From Gammaproteobacteria bacterium (GTDB lineage: Bacteria > Pseudomonadota > Gammaproteobacteria > PS1 > Pseudothioglobaceae): a DNA stretch of 13,542 nt. The notes beneath the pieces were generated by a model, which saw only the letters and a list, made by a program, of their open reading frames with translations, searched no databases and was not told where the DNA came from. The first letter of the stretch is position 1, and the number at the start of each line of letters is the position of its first letter. The stretch spans positions 1 through 13,542 of the forward strand of contig DNJI01000072.1 in the NCBI GenBank assembly GCA_003489145.1, written 5' to 3'. Made by a program: the position numbers and the translations under genes. This document shows positions 6,227 through 13,528 of the stretch, in pieces.

Positions 6227-7204
6227 ATGTGGACCTACATACTCAGACGTGCGTTATACAGTATTCCTATTTTATTAGGGGTTAACCTTATTACGTTTCT
6301 GTTGTTTTTTATGGTTAATACGCCCGACGATATGGCGCGTATACAGCTAGGCGCCAAGCATGTCACGCAAGCTGACATTCACACCTGGAAAGAAGAAAAA
6401 GGCTATAACAAACCCTTGTTTGTTAATACTGATCAATCGGGTTCGGCAATACTGACAGACACCATTTTTTACCAAAAATCCATTCCTTTGTTTCAGCTTG
6501 ATTTTGGCCATTCAGACTCAGGTAGAAACATCAATAAGGATATTTCTCAGCGTATGTGGCCATCATTAGCCTTGGCCATTCCATCCTTTATTATTGCACT
6601 AATTACCAACATCGTATTTGCCATGTGGATGGTGATGTTGCTCGGTACCAAATTAGAGCGAATGAGCCTAATTTTTACCGTGGCACTGATGTCGATATCA
6701 GGGCTTTTTTACATCATTATCGGTCAAAAAATTGTCGCTGGCCTATGGCATTGGTTTCCCGTTTCTGGTTATCAAGATGGTTTAGAATCTTGGCGTTTTG
6801 TACTACTGCCAGTATTGATTGGTGTGGTCGCCGGGCTCGGCTCAGGGGTTAGATGGTATCGCTCAATCTTCTTAGAGGAAATTAACAAGCCGTATGTTAA
6901 TACGGCTCGTGCCAAAGGCCTTAGCGAGCAACAAGTACTATTTAAACACGTGCTAAAAAATGCCATGATTCCAATTCTAACCGGTGTGGTTGTCATCATT
7001 CCATCGTTATTTATGGGTAGCTTAATCATGGAGAGTTTCTTCTCTATCCCGGGTTTAGGTAGTTACACCATCGATGCGATTAATTCACAAGATTTTGCCA
7101 TTGTTCGTGCCATGGTATTTTTAGGTTCAATCCTTTATATTATCGGCCTACTGTTAACGGATATCTCCTACACTTGGGTTGATCCGAGGGTGAAGTTCAA
7201 ATGA
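6227..7204 (+). CDS. Oligopeptide/dipeptide-type ABC transporter permease (OppB/DppB family)
   Basis: This inner-membrane subunit forms half the channel of a peptide-type ABC importer. The 325-residue product has six predicted membrane segments (about 10-30, 115-138, 147-168, 190-208, 248-270, 294-314). A long periplasmic loop after the first carries the family-like D-D-M-A-R-I-Q-L-G and G-Y-N-K-P-L-F motifs. The cytoplasmic EAA loop that docks the ATPase is at about 217-246 (Y-V-N-T-A-R-A-K-G-L). The end W-V-D-P-R-V is typical of the family. A GGAG sits about 15 nt before the ATG, farther than usual, but a stop codon directly precedes the ATG, so this start is the first possible. It overlaps the next gene by 4 bp (ATGA). 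The substrate could be peptide or another Opp/Dpp/Yej-type ligand. No binding protein is adjacent. Confidence 0.9.
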   Translation: MWTYILRRALYSIPILLGVNLITFLLFFMVNTPDDMARIQLGAKHVTQADIHTWKEEKGYNKPLFVNTDQSGSAILTDTIFYQKSIPLFQLDFGHSDSGRNINKDISQRMWPSLALAIPSFIIALITNIVFAMWMVMLLGTKLERMSLIFTVALMSISGLFYIIIGQKIVAGLWHWFPVSGYQDGLESWRFVLLPVLIGVVAGLGSGVRWYRSIFLEEINKPYVNTARAKGLSEQQVLFKHVLKNAMIPILTGVVVIIPSLFMGSLIMESFFSIPGLGSYTIDAINSQDFAIVRAMVFLGSILYIIGLLLTDISYTWVDPRVKFK

Positions 7205-8511
7205 CCTTTGTCTGGCTATGGACCGACTTCTTGCTTTGGGTGTTATTCGCCATAAGCATGGTTGCCGTAGTGAAAATACGCGGCAACGAGTTGTTATTAC
7301 AAAAATGGCAAAAAATCTTTGCCCAGCCTTTGGCGTTGTCTGCTTTTATTGTCTTTGCCTTTTATATTTTAATCGGCCTGTCAGACTCCATTCATTTTAG
7401 ACTGGACAACAATACCACGACTTACAGTGTATTGGATAGGGCGCTATTACCCGCCTTAGAAGCTGAAGAAAAAACCTACTCCACACCGCTGAATTTTGAA
7501 CAATTTTCAAAAGAATATTTAGACAACGGTCTTCGTGGACGCGTACACCTAAACCTAGTTTCAGCAGATATCACCAATGCCAGTGATAACACCAAAAATC
7601 TATTAGGCCTTAGCACCAATGCACTATTTTATGCGCTCGCTATTTTTATTGCCTTTATTCTATTTTTAGCAAAATTCACCACCATTAATACTAAAGACAA
7701 TCGACCCGCTTTAGCCACTGTTTTTGTGTTGCTGTTTTTCTGCACTTGGGTGGTATTACTCATGCCAAATTATCATATCTTAGGTACGGATAAAGCCGGT
7801 ATTGATGTCTTTTACAAAGCCGTTAAGAGTATTCGCACAGGTATGGTATTTGGCTTATTGACAACGCTTTTAGCCCTACCACCTGCCATTATTTTAGGGC
7901 TAATGGCAGGCTATTTCAAAGGTAAAACTGACGATGTAATTCAGTACATTTACACCACTATTAATGCCATTCCAGGTATTTTGCTCATTGCCGCCTTGGT
8001 GTTAATATTACAAGTGTATATGGACGAACACGCTTCTGATTATGCTTCTGCTTTAGAGCGTTCAGATCTCAAATTATTACTACTTTGTGTGATACTCGCA
8101 CTCACTTCGTGGACCGGTTTGTGTCGCTTAATTCGCGCCGAAACCCTCAAACTCTCAGAGCTAGAATTTGTCCAAGCTGCCAAAGTATTTGGCGTCAGTA
8201 ATATTAAAATTTTGTTTAATCACCTAATGCCTAATGTCATGCATTTGGTGCTCATCTCCATTGTGCTTGATTTCTCAGGCTTAGTGTTAATTGAAGCAGT
8301 GTTGTCATACGTTGGTGTGGGTGTCGATGCCACTACCATGAGTTGGGGCAATATGATTAATGCTGCACGTTTAGAACTCTCTACCGATCCAGTGGTTTGG
8401 TGGCCATTGGCTTCTAGCTTTATCTTTATGTTTGTTTTAGTGCTTAGTGCCAATCTGTTTGCTGATCGTGTGCGTCAAGTATTTGACCCAAAAGGAGATG
8501 AAGATGCCTAG
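7201..8511 (+). CDS. Peptide-type ABC transporter permease with extended N-terminus (OppC/DppC family)
   Basis: This is the partner of the preceding permease. The C-terminal 240 residues are a standard OppC/DppC unit. The motif G-T-D-K-A-G-I-D-V-F (195-204) is a variant of the family's G-T-D-x-x-G-R-D-V, with Ile replacing Arg. The EAA loop is at about 314-345 (E-F-V-Q-A-A-K-V-F-G), and L-S-Y-V-G-V-G and S-W-G-N-M-I follow near the end. At 436 residues it is over 100 longer than typical members (about 300). The extra N-terminal part holds four hydrophobic segments (about 5-23, 43-60, 138-157, 169-188) and a polar, probably periplasmic loop at about 62-136. The start overlaps the upstream stop by 4 bp, and its own stop overlaps the ATPase gene by 8 bp, so translation is coupled. 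Confidence 0.9.
   Translation: MTFVWLWTDFLLWVLFAISMVAVVKIRGNELLLQKWQKIFAQPLALSAFIVFAFYILIGLSDSIHFRLDNNTTTYSVLDRALLPALEAEEKTYSTPLNFEQFSKEYLDNGLRGRVHLNLVSADITNASDNTKNLLGLSTNALFYALAIFIAFILFLAKFTTINTKDNRPALATVFVLLFFCTWVVLLMPNYHILGTDKAGIDVFYKAVKSIRTGMVFGLLTTLLALPPAIILGLMAGYFKGKTDDVIQYIYTTINAIPGILLIAALVLILQVYMDEHASDYASALERSDLKLLLLCVILALTSWTGLCRLIRAETLKLSELEFVQAAKVFGVSNIKILFNHLMPNVMHLVLISIVLDFSGLVLIEAVLSYVGVGVDATTMSWGNMINAARLELSTDPVVWWPLASSFIFMFVLVLSANLFADRVRQVFDPKGDEDA
8494..8497 (+). promoter_or_regulatory. Ribosome binding site choosing the ATPase start at 8504
   Basis: GGAG within AAAGGAG ends 6 nt before the ATG at 8504. The in-frame ATG at 8498 directly abuts it and could not be used efficiently. 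The open frame upstream to 8447 is permease coding sequence in another frame. Confidence 0.75.
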
Positions 8512-10054
8512 GCCTTTACTCAATATTGAAAATCTATCAATTTTCACTAAATCACAAAAAATCGTAAAAAATATCAGCTTCAGCATTAACCAAGGAGAAA
8601 TCTTTGCTTTGGTGGGTGAGTCTGGCTCTGGAAAGAGCTTAACTGCCTTAAGTGTGGTTGATTTACTCGCAAAAAACCTTAAAAAAAGCGGTAATATCAC
8701 CTATGAAGGTGCTGATTTAAGTCATTCTCAAAATATTCAAAATTTTCGCGGTTCAGAAATAGCCTTTATTTTCCAAGATCCCACCAATAGCTTAAACCCT
8801 ATCATGACCATTGGCGAGCAAGTAGACGAAGTATTAGCCTTGCATACCAATTTAAGCAAAAAACAGCGTAAATCAAGCGTTTTAGACCTTTTTAAGCAGG
8901 TTGATTTGGATACTAGTAATCAAATGGTCACACGCTATCCTCATCAAGTTTCTGGCGGGCAAAAACAACGGGTGATGATCGCCTGTGCACTCGCCGGTGG
9001 CGCCAAATTACTCATTGCTGATGAGCCAACCACCGCACTTGATGTCACCACACAGAAACAAGTCTTAGAGTTATTGCTAGATTTAAGAAAAAATCGAAAA
9101 TTATCGATATTGCTGATTACACACGATTTATCCGTGGTCAAGCTCATGGCAGACAGAGTAGCAGTTATGCATCAAGGTAGCATCATTGAAAATCGAGATA
9201 AAACCGAATTTTTTAAAAATCCAATTGAAGCTTATTCTAAAAAACTTTTAGTCTCTTTGCCAAAAGGTAATCGAGATCAAACCTTTGGTAATGTACTGAT
9301 TAAGGGCGATAAAGTTAAGGTTTATTTCCCCATTAAAACTGGCCTTTTTCGGCGCACTACGGATTATGTTAGAGCTGTTGATGAGATCAGTTTTAGCCTT
9401 AAGCAAGGGCAAAACCTTGCCATAGTGGGTGAATCTGGCTCGGGTAAAACCACACTTGCCAAAGCCATTATGCGCCAGTTAAGTTTGTTTGATGGCCATG
9501 TTAGTATGGACAATCAACCGATTACAGATTATGCACGCAAGGCTTACGCCTCCAAGGTGCAAATTGTGTTTCAAAATGTCACCTCGAGTTTTAACCCGCG
9601 AATGCGTATTTCACAAACCTTACTTGAAGGTTTGCAAGCGTTAAACCCAAGCCAAGCCAATACCACTTATTTGAGCGAACTATTGCAAGAAGTAGAGCTT
9701 GATCCCGAACTTATGCATCGCTACCCACACGAACTCTCAGGGGGTCAATTGCAGCGTTTATCAATTGCACGTGCCATTAGTGTTAACCCAGAAGTGATTA
9801 TTTGTGACGAACCTACTTCAGCGCTCGATGCCACGGTTAAAGTGCAAATACTCGATTTGTTGTTACGCTTGCAGCGCGAGAAGGGCGTGAGTTATATCAT
9901 CATTACTCACGATATTTCCATCGTGGATTATTTTTCTGATCACATGATTGTGATGAAGCAGGGTAAAGCCCTAGAGAGTGGCGTTACCCACGATATTCTC
10001 GCCAATCCTAAAAACGATTACACCCAAGCATTACTCTCTTCTGTATTGTCTTAG
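8504..10054 (+). CDS. Peptide-type ABC transporter double ATPase (DppD-DppF fusion, YejF/GsiA-like)
   Basis: This 516-residue cytoplasmic protein carries both ATPase domains of the importer in one chain, as YejF and GsiA do. Domain 1 has Walker A G-E-S-G-S-G-K-S (38-45), ABC signature V-S-G-G-Q-K-Q (149-155), Walker B L-L-I-A-D-E-P (169-175) and switch H207. Domain 2 has Walker A G-E-S-G-S-G-K-T-T (309-317), signature L-S-G-G-Q-L-Q (411-417), Walker B V-I-I-C-D-E-P (431-437) and switch H469. All catalytic motifs are intact. The linker near 275-290 includes F-P-I-K-T-G-L-F-R-R, typical of the DppF/OppF half. Length is close to YejF (529). It is the last gene of the operon. Confidence 0.93.
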   Translation: MPRPLLNIENLSIFTKSQKIVKNISFSINQGEIFALVGESGSGKSLTALSVVDLLAKNLKKSGNITYEGADLSHSQNIQNFRGSEIAFIFQDPTNSLNPIMTIGEQVDEVLALHTNLSKKQRKSSVLDLFKQVDLDTSNQMVTRYPHQVSGGQKQRVMIACALAGGAKLLIADEPTTALDVTTQKQVLELLLDLRKNRKLSILLITHDLSVVKLMADRVAVMHQGSIIENRDKTEFFKNPIEAYSKKLLVSLPKGNRDQTFGNVLIKGDKVKVYFPIKTGLFRRTTDYVRAVDEISFSLKQGQNLAIVGESGSGKTTLAKAIMRQLSLFDGHVSMDNQPITDYARKAYASKVQIVFQNVTSSFNPRMRISQTLLEGLQALNPSQANTTYLSELLQEVELDPELMHRYPHELSGGQLQRLSIARAISVNPEVIICDEPTSALDATVKVQILDLLLRLQREKGVSYIIITHDISIVDYFSDHMIVMKQGKALESGVTHDILANPKNDYTQALLSSVLS

Positions 10055-10074
10055 TGGCGTCCTTAAGGTAAAAT
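10046..10074 (+). promoter_or_regulatory. Candidate promoter for the HIT gene
   Basis: TTGTCT (10046-10051) and TAAAAT (10069-10074) are separated by 17 bp and overlap the end of the ATPase gene. Transcription would start near 10081, about 33 nt before the HIT start. No terminator separates the two genes, so read-through is also possible. Confidence 0.45.
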
Positions 10075-10113
10075 TTCGCACTCAAATTAACCATTTTTAA
10101 AACAGGATTCGGC

Positions 10114-10521
10114 ATGAGTGACAATTGTATTTTTTGTAAATTAAGAGACGAGCGCGTTATTTATGAGTGTGAGCACACCAAAGCATTTATTGACACTTAT
10201 CCTGCTTCACCTGGGCATACACTCATTATTCCTAAACGCCATTTTGCCACTTATTTTGAAGCCACTGATGATGAAATATTGGCTATTGGCAAAGCGCTCA
10301 AAGCCGCTAAAAAAATCCTTGATAAAGAGTTTTCACCCGATGCTTATAACATCGGTGTTAACAATGGCGGTGCCGCAGGGCAAAGCGTCATGCACCTGCA
10401 TGTGCACTTAATCCCACGATACCAAGGCGATGTCGAAGATCCAAAAGGCGGTGTACGTTGGATTCTAAAAGACAAAGCCAACTATTGGGACAACAAAGAC
10501 ACAACCAAAAGAGTGACTTAG
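10114..10521 (+). CDS. HIT family nucleotide hydrolase
   Basis: Histidine triad proteins hydrolyse nucleoside phosphoramidates or dinucleoside polyphosphates in the cytoplasm. The 135-residue product is full length. It opens with C5-I-F-C8 (a zinc-site-like CxxC common in the family), then G-H-T-L-I-I-P-K-R-H (34-43), and the catalytic triad motif H94-L-H96-V-H98-L-I-P-R. The C-terminal D-P-K-G-G-V-R-W-I and K-A-N-Y-W segments mark the short Ap4A-hydrolase-like HIT subgroup rather than HinT proper, though substrate cannot be read from sequence. AGGA 6 nt before the ATG supports the start. It lies 59 bp after the ABC operon with its own possible promoter, so it is probably unrelated to transport. 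Confidence 0.92.
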   Translation: MSDNCIFCKLRDERVIYECEHTKAFIDTYPASPGHTLIIPKRHFATYFEATDDEILAIGKALKAAKKILDKEFSPDAYNIGVNNGGAAGQSVMHLHVHLIPRYQGDVEDPKGGVRWILKDKANYWDNKDTTKRVT

Positions 10522-10552
10522 TCAGAAAAAAAGTACAATTAAAAAATCGTTT

Positions 10553-10617
10553 TCCTGTTTTTGCTTTCTAATTAAATTAGGCGTATAGTTGAATTGAACC
10601 AATAGAAAAAAACAGGA
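10553..10617. repeat. 10-bp inverted repeat flanking the promoter at 10561-10589
   Basis: TCCTGTTTTT (10553-10562) is the exact reverse complement of AAAAACAGGA (10608-10617). The right arm contains part of the Shine-Dalgarno and the left arm overlaps the -35. On read-through RNA from the HIT gene the arms could pair and hide the ribosome site. On RNA from the local promoter the left arm is absent. It may be coincidence. Confidence 0.35.
10561..10589 (+). promoter_or_regulatory. Promoter for the small cationic secreted protein
   Basis: TTGCTT (10561-10566) and TATAGT (10584-10589) are separated by 17 bp, placing the start of transcription near 10596, about 28 nt before the ATG at 10624. AGGAGA at 10614-10619 is the ribosome binding site. 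With a terminator after the gene this makes a complete single-gene unit. Confidence 0.6.
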
Positions 10618-10623
10618 GACAGT

Positions 10624-10869
10624 ATGAAAATCAAAAGCATGGTAATAGCTGTCACAACGGCAGTATCAGCAACTGGAACGGCCTTAGCGACTCAATCATG
10701 GGCAAATGATTACACGCAATCGATGCACTTGAAATCAAAGGTTAATACACAAATTGTACAGCCTTGGCATAAAGGTTATCAACCAGAAGTCCAGCCTTGG
10801 TCTAAGTTAAGCAGCCGTCACTTAAAGAGTGCAAGCAGAATGTATAACCACGGCATTAAAAGGGTATAG
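10624..10869 (+). CDS. Small cationic secreted protein of unknown function
   Basis: I do not recognise this 81-residue protein. Residues 1-22 (M-K-I-K-S then a hydrophobic Ala/Thr/Val core ending A-L-A) form a likely Sec signal peptide. The mature part has about 59 residues, no cysteine and a clear positive charge (many Lys, Arg and His). It carries an internal near-duplication, V-Q-P-W-H-K-G and V-Q-P-W-S-K, 11 residues apart. The P-W pairs recall the secreted proteins at 5182-6105, but it lacks their E-E-M core and is basic where they are acidic. A good promoter, AGGAGA ribosome site and terminator show a functional, separately controlled gene. A link to the sulfur-globule-like cluster is speculation. 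Confidence 0.7.
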   Translation: MKIKSMVIAVTTAVSATGTALATQSWANDYTQSMHLKSKVNTQIVQPWHKGYQPEVQPWSKLSSRHLKSASRMYNHGIKRV

Positions 10870-10906
10870 CTAAGTTTTTACATTCATAAACTAAGCTTAT
10901 TTTTTT
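10868..10906 (+). terminator. Terminator overlapping the stop codon of the small secreted gene
   Basis: AGCTAAGTTT (10868-10877) pairs with AAACTAAGCT (10888-10897) with one A-A mismatch and a 10-nt loop, followed by TATTTTTTT. The left arm begins inside the stop codon. Confidence 0.7.
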
Positions 10907-10963
10907 AGTTTGTTTTGTATGTGCATATTTTGTTGACCGAAGCTCGACAATGAAGGTGTGAGC

Positions 10964-12556
10964 ATGGTGAATATTGAACGACTATTATTAAAACCAAGCG
11001 CCTATCCTCATCATGTAGATGAGGTAGAGCACGTTGAGACGCACATTTCTCACATCTTTTTAGCTGGTGAGTATGCCTACAAAGTTAAAAAACCACTTAA
11101 TCTTGGGTTTTTAGACTTCTCTACGCTTGAGGCTCGTAAACACTTTTGTGCTGAAGAGGTGCGCCTCAACTCAAGACTAGCAAAAGATATTTATATTGAT
11201 GTTGTATCAATTATCCGTAATGATGATCGAGTTTTCATTACTGATGAACAAACTGAAAAATACACGAACGTTGTTGAATATGCCGTGAGGATGCACCGTT
11301 TTGACCGTGAAATGGAGTTAGATAAACTACTGGAAAATCATTCTAAGTATTGGAAAGATGAGTGGCTAGATGAGCTCTGCATAACTGTGGCTAAGTTTCA
11401 CTTAGATTCTAATAGAGCTAAGATTAACTCAGGTTATGGTGAAGTCGATGTTATTTTTTCATTTGCACTTGAGAATTACATCCAGATTAAGCAACATTTG
11501 CACAATCATCAGCATATTGTTAAAACCTCTGAACAACTCCAAGAATGGACCGCCTTACAAAAGAAAAGACTTTCTGGTGAGATTGATTCACGATTGAAGA
11601 ATGGATTTGTTCGGGAATGTCATGGAGATATGCATTTAGCAAATATGGTGCATTGGAAATCAAAGGTGCAAATTTTTGATGGTATTGAGTTTAATGATGA
11701 GCTCCGATGGATCGATGTCATTAGTGAAGTGGCATTTTTAGTTATGGATTTGGAAAGTCGAGAGAGGCCTGATTTAGCTTGGCAATTTTTAAACGGCTAT
11801 CTTTCTTTAACTGGCGATTATGCAGGCTTGATTTTATTGGATTTTTACCGTAGTTATCTCGCTAGTGTTCGTGCCAAGGTCTTGTCAATTCGATGTGCAC
11901 AACTAAACGTGAGAGATACTAAAGAACAAAAAATCCTACTTGATGGAGTGGAGCATTATTTAGCATTAGCAAGCACCTACACCCAACCTAGAAAACCTAG
12001 TGTAATTATGCTACATGGCCTATCTGGCAGTGGAAAAAGCACACTTGCTGCCAGCCTTAATGAACGACTATTGGCTATTTGGATTCGCTCCGATGTTGAA
12101 AGAAAGCGTCTATTCGGCTTATTTGATGGCAGTCAAGGTTCATTACTGAAAGGGGATATGTATGCTCCAGAGGTAACCAAAGTCACTTATCAACGATTGC
12201 TTGATTTAACCAAATCCATTATTGAGGATGGTTATAGTGTTATTGTTGATGCAACTTTTCTTCAGCTAAAAGAGCGTCAAATGTTTTATCAGGCTTTTGA
12301 TAAAACTGATGTTCCTATTATCATTCTTGATTTACAAGTAGAAAATAACGAACTTCGTGAGCGTGTTAGACAACGTTCAAATGATCAAAACAATATCTCG
12401 GATGCTGATGTGAGTGTATTGGAACAACAATTTCACTCATTGGAGCCACTCAAAGACACTGAAAAGGTGACAATATTACATATAAATGCAAATACAATCC
12501 TAGATTCAAAAGTAATTGCAAATAAAGTACGTAAATCGATAAATACAACAAATTAA
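10964..12556 (+). CDS. Bifunctional APH-like kinase / P-loop ATP-binding protein
   Basis: This 530-residue cytoplasmic protein fuses two phosphotransferase folds. The N-terminal part (about 1-335) is an aminoglycoside-phosphotransferase-like kinase. A-Y-K41-V-K43-K near the start is the likely ATP-contacting lysine region. The catalytic loop is H220-G-D222-M-H-L-A-N227, and D239 in I-F-D-G-I-E-F-N is the metal-binding Asp. The C-terminal part (about 345-530) is a small-molecule-kinase-like P-loop domain with Walker A G352-L-S-G-S-G-K-S-T360, then R-S-D-V-E-R-K-R and an I-V-D-A-T-F motif. This domain pairing is a known annotation class of unknown substrate; it should not be read as drug resistance. 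The frame opens at GTG 10958, but GAAGG at 10952-10956 is 7 nt before the ATG at 10964, so that start is chosen. It follows a terminator, so it needs its own promoter, which I could not identify. Confidence 0.88.
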   Translation: MVNIERLLLKPSAYPHHVDEVEHVETHISHIFLAGEYAYKVKKPLNLGFLDFSTLEARKHFCAEEVRLNSRLAKDIYIDVVSIIRNDDRVFITDEQTEKYTNVVEYAVRMHRFDREMELDKLLENHSKYWKDEWLDELCITVAKFHLDSNRAKINSGYGEVDVIFSFALENYIQIKQHLHNHQHIVKTSEQLQEWTALQKKRLSGEIDSRLKNGFVRECHGDMHLANMVHWKSKVQIFDGIEFNDELRWIDVISEVAFLVMDLESRERPDLAWQFLNGYLSLTGDYAGLILLDFYRSYLASVRAKVLSIRCAQLNVRDTKEQKILLDGVEHYLALASTYTQPRKPSVIMLHGLSGSGKSTLAASLNERLLAIWIRSDVERKRLFGLFDGSQGSLLKGDMYAPEVTKVTYQRLLDLTKSIIEDGYSVIVDATFLQLKERQMFYQAFDKTDVPIIILDLQVENNELRERVRQRSNDQNNISDADVSVLEQQFHSLEPLKDTEKVTILHINANTILDSKVIANKVRKSINTTN

Positions 12557-12605
12557 CATTGAAGGAGTACAATCGTAAGTAGGTAATTGAATAAAGGAGC
12601 ATGTG

Positions 12606-12791
12606 ATGCAATGCAATGTAGGTAGGGAAGACAAAATTGTTAGATTCGTTGCTGGTGCTGTTGTTATTGGAGCAGGATTTTATTACGGCTCGTATTTAGG
12701 AGTAATTGGCGTTGTATTAGTGTTTACAGCGTTGTTTGGTTTGTGTCCTGTATATTCAATTTTTGGTATATCAACTTGTAAAAAAGATTAG
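12606..12791 (+). CDS. DUF2892 inner-membrane protein (YgaP transmembrane-domain-like)
   Basis: The product is a 61-residue membrane protein matching DUF2892. It has the N-V-G-R-E-D-K-I-V-R-F-V-A-G start (about 4-17), two closely spaced membrane segments (about 14-30 and 33-46), and the family ending G-L-C-P-V-Y-S-I-F-G-I-S-T-C. The same unit forms the C-terminal anchor of the rhodanese YgaP, but here it stands alone. Its function is unknown; a sulfur-related role is suggested only by the YgaP link. AGGAG at 12595-12599 lies 6 nt before the ATG at 12606, which favours it over the in-frame GTG at 12603. It lies 49 bp after the kinase gene on the same strand and may be cotranscribed. Confidence 0.88.
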   Translation: MQCNVGREDKIVRFVAGAVVIGAGFYYGSYLGVIGVVLVFTALFGLCPVYSIFGISTCKKD

Positions 12792-12844
12792 TCTATCTAT
12801 CTTTATTATTAAGGGTCTTTTTAACGGGTTGAAAGGGCTTGACT

Positions 12845-12976
12845 ATGATTTTATTGATTAAAAATTTCTTTATTTTTCTATTAATTTTTTTCCTATCTTC
12901 TGTTGTTTATTCTAACGCTTTTCAGCTTAAACAGATTGCTTCAGGTTTGGGCGTACCTTGGAGTATGGTTTTTATC
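12845..12976 (+). pseudogene. N-terminal fragment of a PQQ-type soluble sugar dehydrogenase
   Basis: Only 44 codons remain. Residues 1-25 form a strong signal peptide (long Phe/Ile/Leu core ending V-Y-S-N-A). The next residues, F-Q-L-K-Q-I-A-S-G-L-G-V-P-W-S-M-V-F, match the first blade of soluble PQQ-dependent aldose dehydrogenases (family consensus about A-S-G-L-x-V-P-W-G-M-x-F). AAAGGG at 12832-12837, 7 nt before the ATG, is a working ribosome site. Past about 12976 the reading frame continues to a stop ending at 13096 but encodes nothing family-like, because that DNA is epimerase sequence in another frame. The normal protein is roughly 350-400 residues, so about 90 percent is missing. The family call rests on about 18 residues and is therefore moderate. 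Confidence 0.65.
12964..12976 (+). other. Junction of two gene fragments at a short shared sequence
   Basis: TATGGTTTTTAT reads sensibly in both flanking genes. In the dehydrogenase frame it encodes S-M-V-F, and in the epimerase frame Y-G-F-Y. The breakpoint therefore cannot be placed more exactly. This is the signature of a deletion, or an assembly join, between short direct repeats of about 12 bp. Confidence 0.6.
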
Positions 12977-13524
12977 CTGAGTCATCATGTGAACAGCCTT
13001 TTGATGAAACCTATAAGGCTCCAGGTGTTGGCTTTTTATCTGAATTGGTACTTGATTGGGAAAAGTACTCAAAAGCCCTCTCTGAGGATGTTTTAATCTT
13101 TAGATTTGGAGTGGTATTGTCAGTGAAAGGTGGTGCTCTTTCACAGATGTTATTGCCATTTAAGTTAGGTCTTGGTGGCCCAGTGGCAGGTGGAAAACAA
13201 TGTTTTTCATGGATTCATGTTGATGATTTACTCAAGGCGTTTTCTTATGCTATTGAGCGCCCAGATATGCAGGGCGTGTTTAATCTAACCTCTCCAAACC
13301 CCGTCACACAGGCTAAATTTGGTCAAACTCTAGCAAGTTTATTGCATCGACCTTTTGTATTGCCTTTATTCAAATGGCAAATTAAGTTATTATTTGGTGA
13401 AGGTTCTCAGGTATTAACACAGGGTGTGTCAGTAGTGCCTACAAAATTACTACAATTGGGTTTTAAATTTGATTATGCAGAGGTGAGGTTGGCATTAAAG
13501 GACATTATTAAAAATAAAAAATAA
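12964..13524 (+). pseudogene. yfcH: C-terminal two thirds of a YfcH-like (TIGR01777 family) NAD-dependent epimerase
   Basis: The 186 codons match the later part of YfcH-type SDR epimerases: G-F-Y-P (family G-Y-Y-G), then D-W-E, R-F-G-V-V-L-S-V-K-G-G-A-L, L-P-F-K-L-G-L-G-G-P, S-W-I-H-V-D-D-L, F-N-L-T-S-P-N-P-V, L-H-R-P and F-G-E-G. The protein normally has about 300 residues. The first 115 or so, including the Gly-rich NAD-binding Rossmann motif and the start codon, are absent. An open frame reaches back to TTG 12958, but there is no ribosome site. Even if translated, the product could not bind NAD. No stop or frameshift interrupts the remaining codons, so the loss is recent or the join is artificial. 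Confidence 0.85.
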
Positions 13525-13528
13525 TGTC
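13501..13528. repeat. 9-bp hairpin at the end of the epimerase fragment
   Basis: GACATTATT (13501-13509) and AATAATGTC (13520-13528) are perfect inverted copies around a 10-nt A-rich loop, overlapping the stop codon. No T-tract follows on the plus strand within the window, so it is only a possible terminator or mRNA-end stem. Confidence 0.45.

Noticed and set aside
10964..12556. Aminoglycoside resistance gene
   Set aside because: The APH-like fold is shared by many metabolic kinases. The fusion to a P-loop kinase and the lack of any mobile element point to metabolism, not resistance.
12845..13096. A real 84-residue membrane protein
   Set aside because: Only the first 44 codons resemble a gene (a sugar dehydrogenase start). 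The remainder is epimerase DNA read in the wrong frame.
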